DNA of 64,000 bases from Rhizobacter sp. AJA081-3 (GCF_017795745.1 NZ_CP059067.1:3286001-3350000), one strand, 5' to 3'; shown: positions 55,418-64,000, counted from the first letter of the stretch. Notes: generated by a model from the sequence alone, not told the origin. Program-made: numbers and translations.

Positions 55418-57337
55418 TCAGCCGCGCACGCGCAGGATGGCGGCGAAGTACGCGGCCAGCTCGTCGCGCGCCTGCAGCGGCAGGATGTGGCCGACGTACT
55501 GATCCGGGCGCACGACGACCATGCAGCCGGCGGCCCGGTCGATGCCACGCATCGCGAAGATGTCCTCGCCACGCTTCAGGTCGGCGCAGAACACCTTCTC
55601 GAAGTCGCACAGCCCGTGGCGGCCCACGTGCGGACGCAGCAGCGTGGGCATGGCACCGTAGTCGAGCGCGCGGAAGCCCTGCTGGAACACCGCCCGGGTG
55701 TCGATCACGGCATCCACATCTTCGCCGGGTGCGGTGTGCCGGCGCAGTGGCGAAGCCTGGTCATGCTCGAGCCAGTCGCACAGCGTGGCGACCGTGCCGC
55801 CCGGGCTGCCGTCATCACCCGCAGGGGCGAAGAGGAACAGGTGGAAGCGTGCGCCGGCCTCGATGCAGTGGCCCAGGTGCATGGGCTTGGCGTCGGCCAG
55901 CCGCACGACGGGGGCGGAATGGAAGCGCTTGCCGATGTCGAATCCCGTGGCCAGGTGCTGGTGCGTGGGCGCGCCGGTCAACGCGCTGCGTTCGTACTGG
56001 ATGGTCAGGCCGCAGGTGAAAGGCAGGTTGTTGACGAACTCGCGCGCCACGCGCGGCAGGCCGTCGGTGGCGCTGTCCGCGAGATCCTGCTCGGCCTTGG
56101 CGCCGACGACGCGCGCCCACTTGTGGTCGAACTCCACCAGGCCCTTCGCCGCGGCGCGCCGTTCGCCCGAGTAGCTGTGCAGCAGGGCCGGCTCGGCGCG
56201 GCCGGTCAGCACCGAGATCAGCTTCCAGCCGAGGTTGAAGGTGTCGCCCATCGACACGTTCATGCCCTGCCCGGCCTTCGGGCTGTGGGTGTGGCAGGCG
56301 TCACCGGCCAGCATCACGTGCGGCGCGCGGTGGGCCACCTGGTCCGCCGGCACGTCGTCGAACTTGTCGGTCAGCCGATGGCCGATCTCGTAGATCGACC
56401 ACCAGACCACCTCCTTCACGTCCAGCTCGAACGGCCGGAAGATGCGCTGCGCCTTGGCGATGATGTCCTGCGCGCCCATGCCGCGCTCCGAGACGCGCTC
56501 GTTCTCGCCAAGGCGGTCGAGCTCGACGTACAGGCGCACCAGGTGCCCGCCCTCGCGCGGCAGCACCATCAGGATGCCCTCGTCTTGCGAGCGCACGAAG
56601 GACTTCATGCGCCAGTCGGGGAAGTCGGTGACGGCCAGCACGTCCATCACGCCCCAGGCATGATGCGCCGCGTCGCCGTGCAGCGCCCCGCCGATGGCTG
56701 CGCGCACGTTCGAGCGGGCGCCGTCGCAGCCGATGACGTAGTTGGCGCGCAGCGTCGCGGTCTGCCCCTCGCGGCCCGGCGCGGTGTGCTCCAGCGTGAC
56801 GGTGACGGGGTACTCGGCGGCGGCGGGGTCGATGCTCAGGTCGAGCACCTTGAGGCCGTAGTCGGGCTCCAGCCGGCTGGGCGAGTGGCGCATGATGTCG
56901 AGGAACATGTCGTGCACCCGCGCCTGGTTGATCAGCACATGGGGCATCTCGGAGATGCCATCGGGCACGTCCTGCACGCGGGCGACGCGAGCCGGGGATG
57001 CATCCTCACCAGGCGCCCAGAAGGTGGTCTCGTTGATCCACACCGACTCGCGCATGACCTTCTCGCCGAAGCCGAAGGCCTGGAACATCTCCATGGAGCG
57101 CACGCTGATGCCGTCGGCCTGGCCCTTCTCCATCGGCCCCAGCTTCGGCTCGGCGAGCAGGGTGCGGATCTGCGGGACGCGTGCGAGCTGGGCGGCCAGG
57201 CACAGGCCGGCCGGGCCCGAGCCTGCGATCAGCACGTCCACCGTGTCCGGCAAGGGGTCGCCCGCGCGGCGATGGCCCGCGGCGGCCGGCAGCACATCTG
57301 GATCGCCGGGCTTGAAGCCGTTGAGGTGGAATTGCAT
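55418..57337 (-). CDS. mobA: 3-hydroxybenzoate 4-monooxygenase-like flavoprotein
   Basis: 639 residues, the same length as Comamonas MobA as I recall it. GAAGGAGACACC precedes ATG 57337. FAD motifs are DVLIAGSGPAGLCLAAQLA, VIGCDGARSNVR and HVMLAGDACHTHSPKAGQGMNVSMGDTFNLGWKL. A C-terminal thioredoxin-like domain (~470-639) is the phenol hydroxylase-type layout. The enzyme would turn 3-hydroxybenzoate into protocatechuate with NADPH and O2. The divergent MarR regulator fits the mobR-mobA arrangement. Other phenol monooxygenases of the family are possible; no ring-cleavage gene is in view. Confidence 0.82.
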   Translation of the reverse strand: MQFHLNGFKPGDPDVLPAAAGHRRAGDPLPDTVDVLIAGSGPAGLCLAAQLARVPQIRTLLAEPKLGPMEKGQADGISVRSMEMFQAFGFGEKVMRESVWINETTFWAPGEDASPARVARVQDVPDGISEMPHVLINQARVHDMFLDIMRHSPSRLEPDYGLKVLDLSIDPAAAEYPVTVTLEHTAPGREGQTATLRANYVIGCDGARSNVRAAIGGALHGDAAHHAWGVMDVLAVTDFPDWRMKSFVRSQDEGILMVLPREGGHLVRLYVELDRLGENERVSERGMGAQDIIAKAQRIFRPFELDVKEVVWWSIYEIGHRLTDKFDDVPADQVAHRAPHVMLAGDACHTHSPKAGQGMNVSMGDTFNLGWKLISVLTGRAEPALLHSYSGERRAAAKGLVEFDHKWARVVGAKAEQDLADSATDGLPRVAREFVNNLPFTCGLTIQYERSALTGAPTHQHLATGFDIGKRFHSAPVVRLADAKPMHLGHCIEAGARFHLFLFAPAGDDGSPGGTVATLCDWLEHDQASPLRRHTAPGEDVDAVIDTRAVFQQGFRALDYGAMPTLLRPHVGRHGLCDFEKVFCADLKRGEDIFAMRGIDRAAGCMVVVRPDQYVGHILPLQARDELAAYFAAILRVRG

Positions 57338-57384
57338 GGTGTCTCCTTCGGGCCGCTCATGCGCTGGATGCGATAAGCTTTCAT

Positions 57385-57413
57385 ATAATATGTATGCATA
57401 CTAAAATCGTCAA
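57385..57413 (-). promoter_or_regulatory. Promoter of the monooxygenase gene with palindromic operator
   Basis: On the minus strand TTGACG (57413-57408), 17 bases, TATTAT (57390-57385) form a good sigma-70 promoter. The palindrome GTATGCATAC (57392-57401) sits in the spacer, so a bound repressor would block polymerase. On the plus strand TATAAT (57384-57389) gives a -10 for the MarR gene. The MarR protein is the likely ligand of the palindrome. Confidence 0.78.
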
Positions 57414-57468
57414 GCAGACAGGCATCACCCTGGCGACGGGGCGAGATCGGCGACGGCCGGGGGCAGCG

Positions 57469-57894
57469 ATGGACAGGATCGAAATGGCCGGGCACCTGAT
57501 CCGTCGGCTGCATCAGCAGTCCACGCAGGTCTTTCAGGCGCAGACGCAGGCCGCGGGTTTCGACCTGACCTCGGTGCAGTTCGCCGCGCTCGACGCGATC
57601 GCACTGCAACCCGGCATCGACCAGGCCAGCCTGGCCACGACCATCAGCTTCGACCGTGCCACGATCGGCGGTGTGATCGACCGCCTGGAGAGCAAGGGCC
57701 TGGTGCAGCGCGTGGTCAGCGCGCAGGATCGCCGGGCGCGCCTGCTGCACCTCACGCCCGAGGGCGAACGACTGCTGGCCGCCATCCGGCCGGTGGTGGA
57801 AGCCTTGCAGGCGGAGATCCTGGCGCCGCTGTCACGCGCGGAGCGCGCCGCCTTCGTGGCGTTGGCGCACAAGGCGCTGGGCCTGGCGCGTTGA
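57469..57894 (+). CDS. mobR: MarR-family regulator divergent from the monooxygenase
   Basis: 141 residues from ATG 57469; a frame-open ATG at 57394 lies inside the operator and at the expected transcription start, so it is less likely. The winged helix appears as GIDQASLATTISFDRATIGGVIDRLESKGLVQRVVSAQDRRARLLHLTPEG, with the DRR wing of MarR proteins. It probably represses the monooxygenase until a hydroxybenzoate binds. The symbol rests on arrangement and family resemblance. Confidence 0.82.
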   Translation: MDRIEMAGHLIRRLHQQSTQVFQAQTQAAGFDLTSVQFAALDAIALQPGIDQASLATTISFDRATIGGVIDRLESKGLVQRVVSAQDRRARLLHLTPEGERLLAAIRPVVEALQAEILAPLSRAERAAFVALAHKALGLAR

Positions 57895-57904
57895 GGCCGT
57901 CGCC

Positions 57905-58906
57905 TCAGGAGCGCGCGCACACCCCCGACGACTCCGGCAGCGCCGAGCCTTCCTTCTTCTGCATCAGCGCCACGCCGTTCTTCACCGCGACGATCTCGGC
58001 GACGATGGACACGGCGATCTCGGCCGGCGTCTTGCTGCCCAGGTCCAGCCCGATCGGGCCGTGCAGGCGGTCGATCTCGGCCGGTGACAGGTCGAACAGC
58101 GCGAGCCGCTCCTTGCGCTTGGCGGTGTTGCCGCGCGAACCGAGCGCGCCGACGTAGAAGGCCGGCGACTTCAGGGCCTCGAGCAGCACCATGTCGTCGA
58201 GCTTGGGGTCGTGGGTGACGGCGATCACCGCGCTGTGCGGGTCGAGCTGCAGCTCCAGCACCAGGTCGTCGGGCATCGCCTTGCTGAAGATCGTGTTCGG
58301 GATGTCCCAGGTGAGGTGGTACTCCTCGCGCGGATCGCAGCAGATCACCTCGAAGTCCAGCGCCAGCGCCATCTGCGCGACGGTGCGCGAGAGCTGGCCG
58401 GCGCCGATGATGAGCAACCGCCAGCGCGGGCCGAACAGCGCGCGCAGTTGCGTGCCGTCGAACTGGAAGGCCTCGCCGCGCGCGGCGGGCTCGATGCTTA
58501 CCAGGCCGGTGTTCAAGTCGAGTTTGCGTGCCACCAGCTCGTGGCGTGAGGTACGCGTGAGCACCTCGTCGACCCAGGCGGTGTCGGTCAGCGGTTCCTG
58601 CACCAGGCGCAGGTTGCCGCCGCAGGGAAGGCCGAAACGCGCCGCCTCTTCCTTGCTCACGCCGTAGTTGATCAGCGAGGGCTTGCCGACGCGCTCGCCC
58701 TGGCGCACGCGATCGATCAGGTCATCCTCGACGCAGCCGCCGGAGACCGAGCCGACCACCAGGCCGTCGCCGCGCATGGCCAGCAGCGCGCCGGGCGGGC
58801 GCGGGGCCGACCCCCAGGTCTCGATGACGGTGACCAGCCACACCGGCTGGCCGTCGGCGCGCCAGTCGCGCGCCTGCTGCAGCACCTGAAGGTCCAGACT
58901 GTCCAT
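57905..58906 (-). CDS. XdhC/CoxF-family molybdenum hydroxylase maturation protein
   Basis: 333 residues. The XdhC_CoxI N-terminal domain shows TWGSAPRPPGALLAMRGDGLVVGSVSGGCVEDDLI, with the conserved Cys; GLPCGGNL supplies another. A Rossmann domain follows (LLIIGAGQLSRTVAQMALALDFEVICCDPR) and AFYVGALGSRGNTAKRKERL with LDLGSKTPAEIAVSIVAEIVAVKNG. XdhC binds the molybdenum cofactor, oversees its sulfuration and inserts it into hydroxylases. It is the last gene of the cox cluster and nine bases from coxG. Confidence 0.92.
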   Translation of the reverse strand: MDSLDLQVLQQARDWRADGQPVWLVTVIETWGSAPRPPGALLAMRGDGLVVGSVSGGCVEDDLIDRVRQGERVGKPSLINYGVSKEEAARFGLPCGGNLRLVQEPLTDTAWVDEVLTRTSRHELVARKLDLNTGLVSIEPAARGEAFQFDGTQLRALFGPRWRLLIIGAGQLSRTVAQMALALDFEVICCDPREEYHLTWDIPNTIFSKAMPDDLVLELQLDPHSAVIAVTHDPKLDDMVLLEALKSPAFYVGALGSRGNTAKRKERLALFDLSPAEIDRLHGPIGLDLGSKTPAEIAVSIVAEIVAVKNGVALMQKKEGSALPESSGVCARS

Positions 58907-58915
58907 GACCAGCTC

Positions 58916-59473
58916 CTATCGCTTGAGGAACCAGATCGCCGCCAGCACGACGACGGCGCCCACGATCCACCACAGCATCTTGCTGCCGGCCGCCGCCGGC
59001 GCGGGTGCCGGGGCTGCCACCACCGCGCCTTCGGCCGGCGCGAGCGCGGCTTCGAAGGCGGTGAAGAAGTCCTCGGCGATCTTTCCGGCGGCGGCGTCGA
59101 TGAGGCGCGAGCCCACCTGCGCCATCTTGCCGCCGACCTGCGCGCGCGCCACGTAGCTCAGCTTGGTGCTGTTGCCTTCGGCGGCCAGCGAGACGTCGGC
59201 CGAGCCCTTGCCGAAACCGGCCACGCCGCCCTGCCCGTCGAAGTTGATCGTGTAGCTGTTCGGCGCCTTCACGTCGGTCATCTTCAGGTTGCCCTTGAAC
59301 TTGGCGCTGACGGGGCCGACTCGCACGGCGACCATCGCCTGGAAGGCATCGTCGCCGGTGCGCTCCAGCGATTCGCAGCCGGTGATGCAGGCCTTGAGGA
59401 TCTCCGGGTTGTTGAGCGCGGCCCAGGTGGTGTCGACCGAGGCCGGGATGAGACGTTCGCCTTTGAGTTCCAT
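58916..59473 (-). CDS. coxG: CoxG-family membrane-anchor protein
   Basis: 185 residues from ATG 59473 (MELKGERLIPASVDTTWAALNNPEILKACITGCESLERTGDDAF), the SRPBCC-fold mark of CoxG. The middle (VRVGPVSAKFKGNLKMTDVKAPNSYTINFDGQGGVAGFGKGSADV) continues it. A Pro/Ala linker leads to a C-terminal membrane helix (MLWWIVGAVVVLAAIWFLKR). CoxG is needed to tether carbon monoxide dehydrogenase to the membrane and may pass electrons to quinone; here it would anchor the cox-type enzyme encoded upstream. Confidence 0.92.
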   Translation of the reverse strand: MELKGERLIPASVDTTWAALNNPEILKACITGCESLERTGDDAFQAMVAVRVGPVSAKFKGNLKMTDVKAPNSYTINFDGQGGVAGFGKGSADVSLAAEGNSTKLSYVARAQVGGKMAQVGSRLIDAAAGKIAEDFFTAFEAALAPAEGAVVAAPAPAPAAAGSKMLWWIVGAVVVLAAIWFLKR

Positions 59474-59477
59474 GGGG

Positions 59478-60662
59478 TCAGTGAAGCAATGAAGAGGGTT
59501 GGAGGGCCGGGCGCTGCAAGGCGCCGGCGAGATCCGCCAGGCTGGCGAGGTTGTGCACCGGCAGGAAACGGTCGACATGGGCGAGCAGCGTGCGGATGCC
59601 CTCGGCGCGCGGCTCGAAGCCGTCGAAGCGCAGCAGCGGGTTCAGCCACACGACCTCGTGCGCCATGCGGTGCAATTGTGCGGCCGCGCCGGCGAGCAGG
59701 CCGCCTTCGTCGCGTTCCAGGCCGTCGGTGACCAGCAGCACGGCGGCGTTGGCGCCGAGCACGCGGCGCGCCCAGCGGCGATTGAACTCGTCCAGGCTCG
59801 ACGCGATGCGCGTGCCGCCCTTCCAGTCGTGCACCTGCGTGTCGGCCATCTTCAGCGCGACGTCGGGGTCGCGGTGGCGCAGGCAGCGCGTGATGTTGGT
59901 GAGCCGCGTGCCGAAGGTGAAGGTATGCACCTTCAGATGCCGGCGCGTCAGTCCGTGCACGTAGTGCAGGAACAGGCGCGAGTAGCGGTCCATCGAGCCG
60001 GAGATGTCGAGCAGCACGACGATCGGCGGCAGCTCGGTGCGCGGGTGGGTGAAGGCCGGTGCCAGCGTGTGCGGCTGGCGCGCCATGCCCTGCAGCGTGC
60101 GGCGCAGGTCCAGCGTGCCGCGCGTGCCGGCCTCGTGGCGACGGCGCCGCACCGGCTGCACCGGCAGCGGCGCGCGCTCGGCGAGCTTCTTGGCCAGTTC
60201 GTACTCGGCCGTGGTCATGCTCTCGAAGTCGGCCTGCGCCAGGCGCTCGCGCTCGGAGAAGCTGAACTCGGTCTCGAACTGGATCTCTTCCTTCGCCGTC
60301 TCGTTGGCCGGGTTGGGCTTTCGCTCCGGCGTCGGCGGCGCGAGCGCTTCGGCCAGGCGGTTCGCACGCGGCGGCAATTGCTTCTCGCCGCGGCCCTGGA
60401 TCTTGGGCAGCAACAGATACATCATCTGCTCGAGCAGCTTGGGGTCGCGGAAGAAGGCGTCGAAGGCGGCGTCGAACACCGTTTGCTGCTCGTGGCGCTC
60501 GAGCATCACGGCGCTGAGTGCGGCGCGGATGTCTTCTCTGCGTTCGAGGCCAACGGCTTCGACTGCCGCGATGGCGGCGAGCACGCGGTCGGGGCCGACG
60601 GCCATGCCGGTGTCGCGCAGGATGCGCGAGAAATGGACGATGTTGTCTGCCAACATCTTCAT
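59478..60662 (-). CDS. coxE: CoxE-family VWA-domain protein
   Basis: 394 residues, AGGAGG just upstream of ATG. A helical N-terminal half (~1-190) is followed by a von Willebrand factor A domain with the MIDAS motif DISGSM, then WKGGTRIASSLDEFNRRW and LLVTDGLERDEGG. With the MoxR-type CoxD it forms a chaperone pair that inserts or matures the metal centre of cox-type hydroxylases. It stands between coxG and, across a 331-base gap with a repeat element, coxD. Confidence 0.93.
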   Translation of the reverse strand: MKMLADNIVHFSRILRDTGMAVGPDRVLAAIAAVEAVGLERREDIRAALSAVMLERHEQQTVFDAAFDAFFRDPKLLEQMMYLLLPKIQGRGEKQLPPRANRLAEALAPPTPERKPNPANETAKEEIQFETEFSFSERERLAQADFESMTTAEYELAKKLAERAPLPVQPVRRRRHEAGTRGTLDLRRTLQGMARQPHTLAPAFTHPRTELPPIVVLLDISGSMDRYSRLFLHYVHGLTRRHLKVHTFTFGTRLTNITRCLRHRDPDVALKMADTQVHDWKGGTRIASSLDEFNRRWARRVLGANAAVLLVTDGLERDEGGLLAGAAAQLHRMAHEVVWLNPLLRFDGFEPRAEGIRTLLAHVDRFLPVHNLASLADLAGALQRPALQPSSLLH

Positions 60663-60679
60663 TGCCTCCTGCGGGAGAA

Positions 60680-60966
60680 CCCGCCGGTCTCGCCCGGCCG
60701 GCGAGATCCTTTCTTCTGCTGGCCCAGAAGAAAGGACCCAAAGAAGAGGGCCTGAATACGATCTGGCTGCTGCCGCTGGCTACAAGGTTCGGCTGTTGAA
60801 GGCTGGTGCCAGCCGAACCAGTCGATCGACCGACCCGGATGCTCAACAGCCGCCTCGGGTTGGCTGCCACGTGCAGCAGCCAAATCGTGTTCCAGGCCCT
60901 TTGCTTTGGTGACTTTCATTTGGGCCAGCAAATGAAAGTTACCGCCGGCCGGGCGCGACCGGCGGG
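60680..60966. repeat. Intergenic inverted-repeat element between coxD and coxE
   Basis: Bases 60680-60773 are an imperfect reverse complement of 60873-60966, equal in length (94 each) with no net gap. The outer 24 bases match at 23. Each arm carries its own hairpin: CTTTCTTCTG/CAGAAGAAAG round CTGGCC, and ACTTTCATTT/AAATGAAAGT round GGGCCAGC. In the 99-base loop GGTTCGGCT pairs with AGCCGAACC, and GGCTGTTGA with TCAACAGCC. From memory, similar hairpin sequences recur between genes in Burkholderiales. No gene is visible in the gap 60663-60993. Confidence 0.8.
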
Positions 60967-60993
60967 CTGTTGCGAAGTGAGCCAGCGCAGCCA

Positions 60994-61923
60994 TCAATCG
61001 AGCAAGGCTCGCGCCTTCAATTCGTCGAGGATCTTCGCCGTATCCCCACCGCCCATGCGAGCGATGTCGTCCTGGTACTTGAGCAGCACCCCCAGCGTGT
61101 CGTGCACCGTCGCCGGATCCAGCCGCATCGCATTCAGAGCGACCAGCGCATTCGTCCAGTCGATCGTCTCCGCCACCCCCGGGGCCTTGAAGAGATCGAG
61201 CGAACGCATGCGCTGCACAAACTCCACCACCTGCCGGTACAGGCGTTCGGAAGCTCCCGGCGCCTTGCGGCGCACGATGTCGAGCTCGCGCTCGACGTCC
61301 GGGAACTCGACCCAGTGGTACAGACAGCGCCGCTTCAGCGCGTCGTGGATCTCGCGCGTGCGGTTGCTGGTGATGATGGTGATCGGCGGCGCATCGGCCT
61401 TGATCGCGCCCAGCTCGGGAATGGTGATCTGGTTCTCCGCCAGCACCTCGAGCAGGAAGGCATCGAAGGGCTCGTCGGCGCGGTCGAGTTCGTCGATCAG
61501 CAGCACCGGCGAACGCGACTGCGTCAGCGCCTGCAGCAGCGGCCGCTCGATCAGCATGGCGCGCGAGTACAGGCTGTGCGCGAGGCGGTCGCGGTCGGCC
61601 GCGTCGGTGATCGAGTGCGCCGCTTCGGCCAGGCGGATCTCGACCATCTGGCGCGCCACGTTCCATTCGTAGGCGGTCTGCGCGACGTCCAGCCCCTCGT
61701 AACACTGCACGCGCAGCATCAGTGTGCCCAGCGCCGTCGACAGCGACTTGGCCAGCTCGGTCTTACCCACGCCTGGCTCGCCCTCGAGGAACAGCGGCCG
61801 GCGCAGCTTCAGCGCGAGGAACAGTGCGGTGGCCAGGCGCCGGTCGCAGATGTAGTTCTCGGTGGCGAGCAGCGCGATCACCGCGTCGACGGAGTCGGGC
61901 AGGCGCAGTTCTGGAAGCGTCAT
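60994..61923 (-). CDS. coxD: CoxD-type MoxR-family AAA+ ATPase
   Basis: 309 residues. Walker A is FLEGEPGVGKTELAKSL (~45-60), Walker B VLLIDELDRADEPFDAFLLEVLAE (~150), sensor 1 ITSNRTREIHDALKRRCLYHW. MoxR ATPases act with VWA proteins as metal-insertion or maturation chaperones; CoxD helps assemble the [CuSMoO2] site of CO dehydrogenase. Its VWA partner coxE is next on the strand. Function in a non-CO enzyme would be similar. Confidence 0.93.
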   Translation of the reverse strand: MTLPELRLPDSVDAVIALLATENYICDRRLATALFLALKLRRPLFLEGEPGVGKTELAKSLSTALGTLMLRVQCYEGLDVAQTAYEWNVARQMVEIRLAEAAHSITDAADRDRLAHSLYSRAMLIERPLLQALTQSRSPVLLIDELDRADEPFDAFLLEVLAENQITIPELGAIKADAPPITIITSNRTREIHDALKRRCLYHWVEFPDVERELDIVRRKAPGASERLYRQVVEFVQRMRSLDLFKAPGVAETIDWTNALVALNAMRLDPATVHDTLGVLLKYQDDIARMGGGDTAKILDELKARALLD

Positions 61924-61978
61924 GGTCGGACTTCCGATCGTCGGTCTGCCGGCCCGTCACCGGCGCCGGCAGTGGGCC

Positions 61979-62773
61979 TCAGCGCGCCAAGACCACGGCG
62001 ACCGCGCGCGAGGCCATCACGCTGATCATCGCGGCGCGGTAGGCGGCCGAACCGTGCAGGTCGCCGTTCAGGCCGTCGGCGCTCACCTTCACCGCCTTCG
62101 CGGCTTCCGGCGTGAAGCTCTTGGCCAGCGCGTCCTCGATCGGCTTGCAGCGGAACACGCTGCCTGCCGCGCCGGTGACGGCCACGCGCACGCCGGCCGA
62201 GGTCTGCGCGACGAACACGCCGACCAGCGCGAAGCGCGAGGCCGGCTGCTTGTACTTGATGTACGCGGCCTTGGTGACACTCGGGAAGCTCACCGAGACG
62301 ATCAGCTCGCCCGGCTTGAGCGCGGTCTCGTACAGGCCGGTGAAGAAGCTGTCGCCGGAGATCGTGCGCTGGTTCGTCTTGATGGTCGCGCCGAGGCCGA
62401 CGATGCCCGCCGGGTAGCAGGCCGCCGGGTCGGCGTTGGCGATCGAGCCGCCGATGGTGCCCATGTTGCGCACCATCTGGTCGCCGATGCCGCCGGCCAG
62501 TTCGGCCAGCGCCGGCACGGCCTTCTTGACGTCGGCCGAGGCGGCCACCGCCGCATGGGTGGTCATCGCGCCGATGACGACGTTGCTGCCCTCCATGCAG
62601 ATGCCCTTGAGCTCGGCCACGCCGCCGAGGTCGACGAGGCGTTCGCTGGACGACAGGCGCAGCTTCATCGCCTGCACCAGGCTCTGGCCGCCGGCCAGGT
62701 AGCGCGTGTCGCCCTGGAAGGCCGAGGCCGCGGCCGAAGCGCTGTTCGGGCGCTGGTAGTCGAAGGTGTACAT
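61979..62773 (-). CDS. coxM: Molybdenum hydroxylase FAD-binding medium subunit (CoxM-like)
   Basis: 264 residues. The FAD motifs are YLAGGQSLVQAMKLRLSS and TIGGSIANADPAACYPAGIVGLGATI, with VIGAMTTHAAVAAS between, all typical of CoxM/CutM. The C-terminal domain (~175-264) follows. This subunit takes electrons from the Fe-S small subunit. A small-subunit gene is not seen downstream and would lie beyond the window end. The enzyme could be CO dehydrogenase or a related hydroxylase. Confidence 0.92.
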   Translation of the reverse strand: MYTFDYQRPNSASAAASAFQGDTRYLAGGQSLVQAMKLRLSSSERLVDLGGVAELKGICMEGSNVVIGAMTTHAAVAASADVKKAVPALAELAGGIGDQMVRNMGTIGGSIANADPAACYPAGIVGLGATIKTNQRTISGDSFFTGLYETALKPGELIVSVSFPSVTKAAYIKYKQPASRFALVGVFVAQTSAGVRVAVTGAAGSVFRCKPIEDALAKSFTPEAAKAVKVSADGLNGDLHGSAAYRAAMISVMASRAVAVVLAR

Positions 62774-62785
62774 GTGTGCGTCTCC

Positions 62786-64000
62786 TCAGGCGTTCTTGTG
62801 GGCGGCGCGCCAGACGCGTTCGGCCGTGGCCGGCATGGCCAGGTCCTTCACGCCCAGGGCATCGGTCAGCGCGTTCATGAAGGCCGGCGGCGAACCGATC
62901 GCACCGGCCTCGCCGCAACCCTTCACACCCAGCGGGTTGTGCGTGCAGGGCGTGACGGTGTGGTCGACCGTGAAGTTCGGCAGGTCGTCGGCGCGCGGCA
63001 TCGTGTAGTCCATGTACGTCCCGGTCAGCAGCTGGCCGGATTCGGGATCGTACACACAAGCCTCCATCATTGCCTGGCCCAGGCCTTGGGCCAGGCCGCC
63101 GTGCACCTGGCCGGAAACGATCATCGGGTTGACGATGTTGCCGAAGTCGTCGACCGCGGTGAAACGCTCGACGCGCGTCTTGCCGGTGTCGGGGTCGACC
63201 TCGACCTCGCAGACATAGGTGCCCGAGGGGTAGGTGAAGTTGGTCGGGTCGTAGAAGGCGTTCTCGTTCAGGCCCGGCTCCAGCTTGTCCAGCGGGTAGT
63301 TGTGCGGCACGTAGGCGGTCAGCGCCACCGAGCCGAACGGCACCTTCTTGTCGGTGCCCTTCACCTTGAACTCGCCGTTGTCGAACTCGATGTCGGTGTC
63401 GGCCGCTTCGAGCAGGTGGGCGGCGATCTTCTTGCCCTTGGCGATGATCTTGTCGACCGCCTTGACGATGGCCGTGCCGCCGACCGACAGCGAGCGGCTG
63501 CCGTAGGTGCCCATGCCGAAGGGAACGCGGCCGGTATCGCCGTGCACGATCTCGACGTTGGCCACCGGGATGCCGAGCTTGGCCGCGACGACCTGCGCGA
63601 AGGTGGTCTCGTGGCCCTGGCCGTGGCTGTGCGAGCCGGTGAACACCGTCACCGTGCCGGTCGGGTGCACGCGCACCTCGCCGGCCTCGAACAGGCCAGC
63701 CCGTGCACCGAGCGCGCCGGCGATGTTCGACGGCGCCAGGCCGCAGGCCTCGATGTAGCAGCTGTAGCCCAGGCCGCGCAGCCGGCCCTTGGCGGCCGAG
63801 GCCGCCTTGCGCGCTGCAAAGCCGGCCACGTCGGCCAGCTGGATCGCCTTGTCGAGGTGGGCGGCGTAGTTGCCGGTGTCGTAGGTCAGGCCGACCGGCG
63901 TGGCGTACGGGAACTCGGTGATGAAGTTCTGCCGGCGCAGTTCGCCCGGATCGCGCTGCAGGTCACGCGCCGCCTGCTCGACGATGCGCTCGACCACGTA
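62786..64000 (-). CDS. Molybdenum hydroxylase large subunit (CoxL-like), C-terminal part
   Basis: The frame runs on past the window end; ~404 C-terminal residues are visible. Molybdopterin-binding stretches are [49 protein letters not shown] and the active-site Glu loop [21 protein letters not shown]. The active-site loop that separates true CO dehydrogenase (AYxCSFR) from form II enzymes is not in view, so the substrate is open. It leads a cluster with coxM, D, E, G and xdhC. The position next to a hydroxybenzoate monooxygenase slightly favours an aromatic or N-heterocyclic substrate, but that is a guess. Confidence 0.92.
   Translation of the reverse strand, partial: YVVERIVEQAARDLQRDPGELRRQNFITEFPYATPVGLTYDTGNYAAHLDKAIQLADVAGFAARKAASAAKGRLRGLGYSCYIEACGLAPSNIAGALGARAGLFEAGEVRVHPTGTVTVFTGSHSHGQGHETTFAQVVAAKLGIPVANVEIVHGDTGRVPFGMGTYGSRSLSVGGTAIVKAVDKIIAKGKKIAAHLLEAADTDIEFDNGEFKVKGTDKKVPFGSVALTAYVPHNYPLDKLEPGLNENAFYDPTNFTYPSGTYVCEVEVDPDTGKTRVERFTAVDDFGNIVNPMIVSGQVHGGLAQGLGQAMMEACVYDPESGQLLTGTYMDYTMPRADDLPNFTVDHTVTPCTHNPLGVKGCGEAGAIGSPPAFMNALTDALGVKDLAMPATAERVWRAAHKNA

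Noticed and set aside
60663-60993. Small genes in the coxD-coxE gap (for example a peptide with LLAQKKGPKEEGLN)
   Set aside because: These translations come from both arms of the inverted repeat and have no start context.

Overview
The window is about 68-70% G+C with short intergenic gaps, many ATGA/GTGA start-stop overlaps and gene families typical of Betaproteobacteria. The content fits the order Burkholderiales (Rubrivivax/Leptothrix/Methylibium-like): a PQQ alcohol dehydrogenase with its 'quinoprotein relay' genes, sigma-54 activators of the AcoR type, a tungsten-type aldehyde oxidoreductase, a selenocysteine formate dehydrogenase and a cox-type molybdenum hydroxylase cluster. The organism looks like a respiratory, metabolically versatile chemo-organotroph that oxidises alcohols, aldehydes, formate and aromatic acids. 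The genus is inferred, not proven. There is no rRNA, CRISPR array, insertion sequence or intact prophage; one RNA gene, the tRNA for selenocysteine, is present.

Layout. 0-4.4 kb: the end of a TRAP transporter permease, a GspE/PilB-type ATPase and a phasin-like protein with a histone-H1-like tail. 4.4-9.1 kb: a YceI protein and two exported paralogues with a possible caspase/CHAT-like His/Cys pair, separated by a long imperfect inverted repeat. 9.1-13.5 kb: an operon for a three-subunit aldehyde oxidoreductase (Fe-S, W/Mo and FAD subunits), a MoaD-like protein and an unknown small protein. 13.6-18.4 kb: quinoprotein-associated genes (binding protein, cytochrome c, sigma-54 activator, metallohydrolase). 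18.5-21.8 kb: a tightly coupled five-gene operon joining a PqqB-like protein to an ExbB/ExbD-like pair, a membrane protein and a lipoprotein. 21.8-30.7 kb: mixed housekeeping and envelope genes.

30.8-42.5 kb is a self-contained formate and selenium locus. It holds a LysR regulator, a formate dehydrogenase alpha gene with an in-frame UGA and SECIS-like hairpin, the beta and gamma subunits, fdhE, selA, selB and the tRNA-Sec gene, followed by a GcvH-like/DsrE-like pair and a DUF2478 gene. 42.5-55.3 kb is an alcohol and aldehyde oxidation region: a second AcoR-like activator, an aldehyde dehydrogenase with its DUF779 partner, two sensor kinases, a PQQ alcohol dehydrogenase carrying an Asp-x-Asp motif linked to lanthanide use, two orphan tail-tube-like genes, a second metallohydrolase and a SoxYZ-like carrier. 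Strong -24/-12 promoters precede the cytochrome, the aldehyde dehydrogenase and the alcohol dehydrogenase, so the two activators probably tie these loci together.

55.4-57.9 kb holds a 3-hydroxybenzoate 4-monooxygenase-like flavoprotein and a divergent MarR regulator, with a clear promoter/operator between them. 57.9-64 kb is a cox-type cluster (large subunit cut by the window end, then coxM, coxD, coxE, coxG and xdhC/coxF in transcription order) with a repeat element between coxD and coxE. The most interesting unexplained items are the PqqB/ExbBD-like operon, the paired caspase-like exported proteins with the hairpin between them, and the orphan tube-protein pair beside the quinoprotein genes.
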